Assembly: GCA_023379055.1 (NCBI GenBank)
Contig: JAMCSX010000018.1
Coordinates: forward strand, 1-36,527
DNA from: Candidatus Martarchaeota archaeon
Lineage (GTDB): Archaea > Micrarchaeota > Micrarchaeia > Micrarchaeales > CABMGC01
Length of the DNA stretch: 36,527 nt
Reading direction: 5' to 3'
The notes beneath the pieces were generated by a model that worked only from the letters and a program-made list of their open reading frames with translations, was not told where the DNA came from and did not search any database. Made by a program: the position numbers and the translations under genes. Of this stretch, positions 32,321 through 36,527 are shown piece after piece. Within the stretch, counting starts at the first letter, position 1; each line of letters opens with the position of its first letter.

Positions 32321-32341
32321 CGCGACGTGATGTTCGTCGCG
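32321..32341. repeat. Hairpin upstream of the IS200-type tnpA remnant
   Basis: CGCGACG and CGTCGCG form a 7-bp stem with the loop TGATGTT, 15 bases before the first plausible tnpA codon. IS200/IS605 elements carry subterminal hairpins recognised by TnpA, so this is a candidate left-end hairpin. Confidence 0.45.
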
Positions 32342-32355
32342 CCGAAGTGTCAACT

Positions 32356-32762
32356 ATGAGTTTAACTTATGAAGAAAATATAAAGGAATTGGACTGAGTG
32401 TACAATTTTCAACACGTTGTGTTGGTATCCAAGTACCGATTCAAAGTCTTCAGAAATCCAAGGATGCAGAAAGTCGTTGCAGATGCGTTCAGGGAAGTAG
32501 AACTCCAATTCGGAATCAAGATAAAGGAATTCGCATTTGGAGACGACTATGCACACATCCATATAGTGGTAAACGTGCCGGCAAACCTTTCGATGCAGCA
32601 GGCGCGAGACAGATTCTGAAGTCACACTCCGCATCGAAGGTCTTCAGGGAGATGCCGAACTTCATAAAGAGATATCTGAGAGGGAGTTTCTGGGGCGGCC
32701 AACCGTCAGGAACCAGTGTCGGATCTGTCGGCGAGAACATAATAAATCGGAAATTATGCGGT
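32356..32762 (+). pseudogene. tnpA: Decayed IS200/IS605-type TnpA (Y1 HUH transposase)
   Basis: ATG at 32356 opens MSLTYEENIKELD, then an in-frame TGA at 32395. The same frame continues VYNFQHVVLVSKYRFKVF and DYAHIHIVVNVP, where HIH is the HUH metal motif. Near 32605 the frame changes: the next part reads ILKSHSASKVFREMPNFIKRY and FWGG, then GTSVGSVGENII. In active enzymes the last region is GYFVGSVG with the nucleophilic tyrosine. Here that tyrosine is replaced, so the protein would be inactive even without the stop and frameshift. The 3' end runs into the convergent membrane-protein gene at 32763. No tnpB is next to it. Confidence 0.8.
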
Positions 32763-33716
32763 CTATGTGAACAACGCTTCTTCTGTGATATATGTGCCAG
32801 GAACTGTGCATGCTATTTTTGCTGACATTGAACCGCTTTGGTTGTCACCAAATCCACATGCAACCATGCCACTTTGACCATAACCTCCACCTACCCAGCC
32901 AGACCACACATATCCTCCAGCAGGCGTTGCATTTATAGTTATAGTCTGATTTATGTTGGCACAATCATATATCTCTGAAAGGTAACTGCTTGTTGATACT
33001 GACCTTAACGGACCTGATATTGAGACCGTTCCATTACCAAGACCTACATACGCAGAAACGCAGAAACTCGTTGCATTTACCTGTGGAACGGCTCTAGTCA
33101 TAGTTGTGGTAATAGTAGAGATTACTGTAGAGGGATTGGAATTTGGTGCTGTGGCAGAGGTATTAATTATATAATATGCATTGATATCGAGTGATCCATT
33201 AACCATGAAGGTGCCTGTCGGAGATGTGTAGTTTTTGCCATATATCCTAACACGATTGAAAGTATAAGTTAGGTTGGTAGCTGGGCCTACAGTCAATTTA
33301 TAAGTCTGAGCAAATTTGTAGTAATGGGAGCTTCCCGATTGCCATTGGAAATTATCCAATTGGTAAAGAGCATAATTGGTGCCATTTATACTTACAATAG
33401 TTTCATTCGTAAAGCCAAATGGATTAACCATTCCGTTTATAATTATGGTGCTGGTATGAATTGCTATATGGTAGGTTAACCACAAAACCGTCACCATAGC
33501 CACTAAACCAATTACCATTAATAACACTCCTAATATACGAAAGAAAACGAGGCTTTTGGCGCTAGCAGAAATATTTATTCCTATCAGAGACCATCCAAGA
33601 GTATACCATCTCAAAAACCATGTTGGCTTTTCAAAGGATATTAACCCCTGAACGAAGAAAACTACGAAAAACAATCCCGCGAGTCCGACGCCAAAATATA
33701 ATTCAGCAGTGTCCAT
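32763..33716 (-). CDS. Glycosylation-site-rich membrane surface protein
   Basis: The 317-residue protein has an N-terminal membrane region with two or three helices (about 6-28, 37-52 and 55-82) and then about 235 residues likely outside the cell. The outer part has ten or more NxS/T sequons (NET, NGT, NLT, NYT, NGS, NTS, NAT, NQT and NQS are readable). Its C-terminus, ATPAGGYVWSGWVGGGYG onward to ITEEALFT, resembles the bacterial/archaeal surface repeat that ends ITETAxFT, with a cysteine pair. GGTGA lies a few bases before the ATG. The gene is intact although its stop touches the tnpA remnant. The function is unknown. Confidence 0.75.
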   Translation of the reverse strand: MDTAELYFGVGLAGLFFVVFFVQGLISFEKPTWFLRWYTLGWSLIGINISASAKSLVFFRILGVLLMVIGLVAMVTVLWLTYHIAIHTSTIIINGMVNPFGFTNETIVSINGTNYALYQLDNFQWQSGSSHYYKFAQTYKLTVGPATNLTYTFNRVRIYGKNYTSPTGTFMVNGSLDINAYYIINTSATAPNSNPSTVISTITTTMTRAVPQVNATSFCVSAYVGLGNGTVSISGPLRSVSTSSYLSEIYDCANINQTITINATPAGGYVWSGWVGGGYGQSGMVACGFGDNQSGSMSAKIACTVPGTYITEEALFT

Positions 33717-34159
33717 GTTTCACCAATCCTTTTGTTTAAGTTATTGCGAGCTGATAAGTGTGATGTATGGGTTAAAGATAAGGTCAAGTCTTATTTTGTA
33801 GATTCAAGCGCATCTAAACATTCTACCTTTATAGCCAACCGCAAAAGTAATTAAACCTGAAAGCTTCATAATAGGTTTTTACGGTGCCATCCTTATTCTT
33901 CCTCACAAATTTTCGTATAAAGGCCATAGTGAGTGATATGTATCATTCATTTATATCACTACGGTTTTCAAATAGAGAAGTGTACTTCAATGCGTCGAGG
34001 ACTCGCCAGCAGACCAATCGGAATCTTTATTGTAAATCTAACCAACGTTTGACGCCATGTTATAACTATCGCTGGCCCTGCGCAACATTCTTAAATTCTT
34101 TCATGCAATAGATTCCTGCTTATCTTCCCGCAATCACTGCATTATGCAGGAGGGATAAT
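33717..34159. other. 443-base intergenic region between the membrane protein and rpl1
   Basis: No gene is supported here. An open frame at 33884-34111 has no recognisable motif and biased, low-quality composition. The region holds an 8-bp inverted repeat AGTGATAT/ATATCACT (33932-33939 and 33953-33960) with a 13-base spacer, and CTGCAT/ATGCAG (34137-34142 and 34144-34149) right before the rpl1 ribosome binding site. It probably contains the promoter and leader of the ribosomal operon. TTCTTAAATTC near 34088 is a possible TATA element, giving a leader of about 40 bases. No tRNA was recognised. Confidence 0.5.
34148..34154 (+). promoter_or_regulatory. Strong Shine-Dalgarno site of rpl1 within a small palindrome
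   Basis: AGGAGGG lies five bases before the rpl1 ATG, stronger than any other ribosome binding site in the window, where many genes appear leaderless. Its first bases overlap the right arm of CTGCAT-T-ATGCAG, so a structure or bound protein could mask it. L1 is known to repress its own operon in archaea and bacteria. Confidence 0.5.
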
Positions 34160-34792
34160 ATGGTAGAAAGTCTGGAGAATTTCAGCAAGTTCATTGCTGA
34201 GAATAAGGGGCAGAGGAAATTCAAGCAAACGGTAGAGCTGGCCATAAACTTCAAGGGCATAGACTTCTCAAAGCAGGACAACAGGATAAACGTGGAGGTC
34301 ATACTTCCTAACGGAAAGGGAAAGGCGCTGAAGATAGGGGTATTCGCAACGGACAGGACCATTGCTGAAGAAGCAAGGAAGAACGGCATAGAGGTAATAG
34401 ACGGCAATGACATAGAGAAGATATCGAAGGATGCCACAAGGCTAAACACACTTCTTGACTATGAGCTTATGGCACAGCCAAGTCTTATGCCTGTGGTGGC
34501 GAAGAATCTCGGTCAGTTTCTTGGTCCAAGGAACAAGATGCCTAAGCCTCTGATAGGCAGCGCTGGCATGGCAAACCTGGCAAACGAGCTGAACAAAAGG
34601 ATAAGCATAAAGAACAAGGGCAAGTTCCTTCCCACTGTGCACTGCATAGTGGGGAGTGAGGATATGGATGCAAACAAGATATATGACAATGTAAGAGAGG
34701 TGCTGAACGGTGTGACTAAGAAAGTGGGCGGCACGCACGTGAGATCGGCATACGTGAAGCTCACAATGTCAAAGCCGTTCAGGGTAGCGTGA
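34160..34792 (+). CDS. rpl1: 50S ribosomal protein L1
   Basis: The 210-residue protein has the L1 blocks: FKQTVELAINFKGIDF at the start, VILPNGKGKALKIGVFA, LMPVVAKNLGQFLGPRNKMPKPL as the rRNA-binding motif, and the C-terminal THVRSAYVKLTMSKPFRV. It builds the L1 stalk and may regulate its own mRNA. It is the first gene of the L1-P0-L12 operon here. L11, which often precedes L1, is absent from the window. Confidence 0.97.
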   Translation: MVESLENFSKFIAENKGQRKFKQTVELAINFKGIDFSKQDNRINVEVILPNGKGKALKIGVFATDRTIAEEARKNGIEVIDGNDIEKISKDATRLNTLLDYELMAQPSLMPVVAKNLGQFLGPRNKMPKPLIGSAGMANLANELNKRISIKNKGKFLPTVHCIVGSEDMDANKIYDNVREVLNGVTKKVGGTHVRSAYVKLTMSKPFRVA

Positions 34793-34797
34793 TATTC

Positions 34798-35712
34798 ATG
34801 ATGTTGAAGGCAGAAAAGATAAAATACGTAAAAAAGATTCTGGAAGAGGTCAAGGAATACAAGACCGTAGGGATAATGTCGCTTGACTCGGTGCCAGATA
34901 CGCTTGTGCAGAGAGTCAGGAACAGACTGAAGCCTGATGTAAAGTTCCTTGTGATGAGGCGCAGCCTTGCCCTGAGGGTATTCGAGGGCGACCCGAGAAT
35001 AGCAAGACTTGCTGATTACACTGGCAAAAACTTTGCAATACTGCTCTCAAACAAGGATCCATCGGAGTTGAATGCCATAATCGCCTCAAACAAGATGAGA
35101 CTTGCTGCAAAGCCAAGTCAGATATCTCCTTTGGACATATTCATAGAGTCAGGCGAGACTGCAATAGCCCCCGGGCAGGCAGTAACAGACCTCAAGGCCG
35201 CAGGCATAGATGTGCAGATACAGAAAGGCAAGGTAGTCATAGGGAAGTCGAAGGTGCTGGTGAAGAAAGGGGACAAGATAACAACTGCGGTGTCAAAGGG
35301 TCTGAAGATGCTCGACATAATGCCATTTGAGGCAGGGACAAAGCTGCTTGCTATCGTGCATGAGAATCTCCTGTTCAATGAGGCTGCGCTCGGGATAAAC
35401 GTTGAATTTGTCACAAATGAGCTTGCGCTCAATTTTGCGCAGGCAAACACACTTGCAACACAAATAGGGTTCATAACCCGGTACAACGTGGAGGGATTTG
35501 TAAGGAAGGCGTACCTGTCTGCTCTCGGCCTCGGGCTTGACGCTGAGATATACGAGCCTGGGATAACGGACAAGCTGATAGCAAAGGCAGTGCGCGAGGC
35601 ACTGAGCATCAACGGATTGGTAAAGTCAGAAATAAATGAGGAAAAGAAGGAAGAAAAGAAAGAAGAGAAAAAGGAGGAAGCACCTGCACCGGATGCAGGG
35701 GCAGCGAAATGA
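34798..35712 (+). CDS. rplP0: 50S ribosomal protein L10 (acidic stalk protein P0)
   Basis: This is a 304-residue protein from the ATG at 34798; ATG at 34801 and GTG at 34789 are close alternatives. GTGAT a few bases before is a fitting ribosome binding site. The N-terminal L10 domain begins EKIKYVKKILEEVKEY and holds the RNRLKPDVKFLVMRRSLALR rRNA-binding segment. The archaeal extra domain includes IEIFESGE-like IFIESGETAIAPGQAV. A helical spine follows, and the charged tail is a lysine/glutamate-rich run (about 275-295) before APAPDAGAAK. It carries the L12 dimers. Confidence 0.96.
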   Translation: MMLKAEKIKYVKKILEEVKEYKTVGIMSLDSVPDTLVQRVRNRLKPDVKFLVMRRSLALRVFEGDPRIARLADYTGKNFAILLSNKDPSELNAIIASNKMRLAAKPSQISPLDIFIESGETAIAPGQAVTDLKAAGIDVQIQKGKVVIGKSKVLVKKGDKITTAVSKGLKMLDIMPFEAGTKLLAIVHENLLFNEAALGINVEFVTNELALNFAQANTLATQIGFITRYNVEGFVRKAYLSALGLGLDAEIYEPGITDKLIAKAVREALSINGLVKSEINEEKKEEKKEEKKEEAPAPDAGAAK

Positions 35713-35739
35713 TTATTATACTGAACAAATGGTGAAAAA

Positions 35740-36042
35740 ATGGAGTACATATACGCAGCGCTTCTCTTGGATGCAGCTGGAAAGGAGATAAGCGAAAAGA
35801 GCCTTGCAGATGTGGTCAAGGCGGCAGGAATGAGCGCAGATGAGGCAATGGCGAAGTCAGTAGCAACCTCGTTGAAGGGCGTTAACATAAAAGACGTGAT
35901 AAAAAACGCGCAGAACGTCCAAGTAGCCGCAGCACCTGCAACAGCTCCTGCAGCAGGCGAAAAGAAGGAGAAGAAGGAGGCCGCAGAGGAGAAGGTAAGC
36001 GAGGAGCAGGCAGCAGGAGGGCTTGCAAGCCTATTCGGCTGA
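35740..36042 (+). CDS. rpl12: 50S ribosomal protein L12 (acidic stalk protein, P1/P2 type)
   Basis: This 100-residue protein has the archaeal P1/P2 helical N-terminus [22 protein letters not shown], an Ala/Pro/Glu/Lys hinge (about 64-90), and a short tail GGLASLFG that is the conserved factor-binding end. GGTGA precedes the ATG by seven bases. It binds to P0 in several copies and recruits translation factors. It closes the ribosomal operon; the sequence behind it is mobile DNA. Confidence 0.96.
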   Translation: MEYIYAALLLDAAGKEISEKSLADVVKAAGMSADEAMAKSVATSLKGVNIKDVIKNAQNVQVAAAPATAPAAGEKKEKKEAAEEKVSEEQAAGGLASLFG

Positions 36043-36120
36043 ATGGAAGGTCCATGTCAAGCCGAATGCCTAGGGTTAGCCTTGCCGCTTAGGTCATTTC
36101 ATGGTAGCAAAAAAGAAAGG

Positions 36121-36372
36121 ATGGGGAGAAAGCTGCTGGACGATGCAAAGTCGCTATACGAGCTGTACCCGGATTGGCATGCTGCACGCGGCGTCGCAAT
36201 TGAGGAAGAGGATAACGTATCCCTATCTGCAATACAATGGCAGCCACGATAGGAACTAAAACTTCTGTTGGAAAACATACGGCCAAGCACGCAATATCGT
36301 TTCGTTCAACGTGCAAAAGTAACTCTCCTTGCAGCGAGAGGGATGTCAAACGAAAAGATAGCAAAAAGGTCG
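36121..36372 (+). pseudogene. N-terminal remnant of an IS630-type transposase, truncated
   Basis: In one frame from the ATG at 36121 the sequence reads MGRKLLDDAKSLYELYPDW and, before an in-frame TAG at 36250-36252, VSLSAIQWQPR. The same frame continues ELKLLLENIRPSTQYR and FVQRAKVTLLAARGMSNEKIAKR. The last part closely follows the helix-turn-helix start of IS630-family transposases (R-x-RIxLLAAxGxSNxEIARR). Similarity stops at 36366, exactly where a hairpin-rich block begins, so the gene has been cut by another insertion or deletion. The rest of the transposase is not seen. The first codons to about 36205 are not clearly part of the family. Confidence 0.6.
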
Positions 36373-36490
36373 GTTTATCACTGTGGGCGTAAAACCCACA
36401 GTCTTTAGACCGACATAATTGATTTCTCCTCCTAGCACCTGACGCCGCAACAAGTCAGATAATGTTGCGGCGTGATGTATAAACAGGTGC
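36369..36490 (+). ncRNA. Candidate structured noncoding RNA in front of an IS110-like ORF
   Basis: Two strong stem systems fill this block. The first is GTCGGT (36369-36374) with ACCGAC (36409-36414), enclosing CTGTGGG (36381-36387) with CCCACAG (36395-36401). The second is GCACCTG (36435-36441) with CAGGTGC (36484-36490), enclosing the perfect 10-bp stem ACGCCGCAAC (36442-36451) with GTTGCGGCGT (36464-36473), a 12-base loop, and a one-sided 10-base internal loop. The block ends four bases before the ATG at 36495. Placement fits a left-end bridge RNA of an IS110 element, but a transposon-end hairpin or a TnpB-type right-end RNA are alternatives. Expression cannot be judged. Confidence 0.4.
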
Positions 36491-36494
36491 AAAC

Positions 36495-36527
36495 ATGGAA
36501 ATAGCAATAGACCTCGGAAAGTGGAAG
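36495..36527 (+). CDS. Probable IS110-type transposase, N-terminal fragment cut by window end
   Basis: Only 11 codons are visible: MEIAIDLGKWK, open at the right edge. A start with hydrophobic-hydrophobic-I-D-x-x-K-x-K is the usual opening of IS110/IS1111-family DEDD recombinases, where the aspartate is the first catalytic residue. It sits right behind a structured leader and next to a broken IS630 gene, which fits a mobile element. A sugar-kinase or RNase-H-fold protein could also begin this way, so the call is tentative. Confidence 0.45.
   Translation, partial: MEIAIDLGKWK

Noticed and set aside
33932-33960. 8-bp inverted repeat AGTGATAT/ATATCACT as an operator
   Set aside because: Short and A/T-rich, with no nearby regulator; mentioned only as part of the intergenic description.
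33884-34111. 75-codon open frame in the rpl1 upstream region
   Set aside because: No motif, no plausible ribosome binding site, and amino-acid content looks random; the region is more simply a leader and promoter.
36043-36120. Start codon directly after rpl12 in the frame of the IS630 remnant
   Set aside because: The first 26 codons have no family similarity; ATG at 36121 or no true start is more likely, and the frame is broken by a TAG at 36250.
1-36527. CRISPR array, rRNA or tRNA genes
   Set aside because: No regularly spaced repeats, no rRNA-like stretches and no convincing tRNA arms were found by reading; intron-containing archaeal tRNAs could escape such a reading.

Overview
The window is archaeal chromosome, most likely from a small-genome lineage of the ARMAN/Micrarchaeota (DPANN) type or a close ecological partner such as Thermoplasmatales. 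The archaeal assignment is firm. It rests on pelota, Rpo7 and Spt4, the primase small subunit, ribosomal L15e, a KEOPS Pcc1-like subunit, Pth2, P0/L12 with the archaeal acidic tail, a class III (pilin-type) signal peptide, and TATA boxes about 26 bp upstream of leaderless starts. The lineage is an inference: genes are compact and abutting, and a full pyruvate/2-oxoacid dehydrogenase complex sits beside reduced information-processing operons.

Layout. (1) 2-4760 (+): a 2-oxoacid dehydrogenase operon (E1alpha partial, E1beta, E2, E3) ending in an NAD kinase. (2) 4775-7136 (-): aspartate-semialdehyde dehydrogenase and aspartate kinase, divergent from (3) 7322-12721 (+): a polyamine cluster of carboxynorspermidine dehydrogenase, carboxynorspermidine decarboxylase, a deoxyhypusine-synthase-like protein, N-carbamoylputrescine amidase and agmatine deiminase. 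Together (2) and (3) could convert agmatine to putrescine, condense it with aspartate semialdehyde, and decarboxylate the product to spermidine. (4) 12797-15584 (+): a small unknown protein, an NHLRC2-like thioredoxin/NHL protein and a bifunctional PGI/PMI. (5) 15588-18029 (-): IscU, a CoA-binding protein, a PAP2 phosphatase and an AmrS-type radical SAM enzyme. (6) 18099-25393: PIN protein, MFS transporter, Rpo7-Spt4, FKBP isomerase, secreted protein, GluRS, PRPP synthase and a metal-dependent hydrolase. (7) 25385-31827: KsgA/Dim1, a pilin-like protein, pelota, a C39-like peptidase, Pcc1, L15e, PriS, a coiled-coil protein, Pth2 and a RimK-like ATP-grasp ligase.

(8) 31828-32762 is a gene graveyard: a frameshifted antitoxin, a frameshifted RelE toxin, two strong hairpins and a decayed IS200-type TnpA. 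(9) A glycosylation-site-rich membrane protein, then the L1-P0-L12 ribosomal operon (34160-36042). (10) 36121-36527: the N-terminal remnant of an IS630-type transposase, cut off where a second element seems to begin. That second element has a strongly structured noncoding leader (36369-36490) directly before the first 11 codons of an IS110-like transposase. The window ends there.

The most notable points are the divergent aspartate-semialdehyde/polyamine module with its non-canonical deoxyhypusine-synthase-like enzyme, and the nested-element structure with a candidate guide-type RNA at the right edge. No tRNA, rRNA or CRISPR array was recognised.
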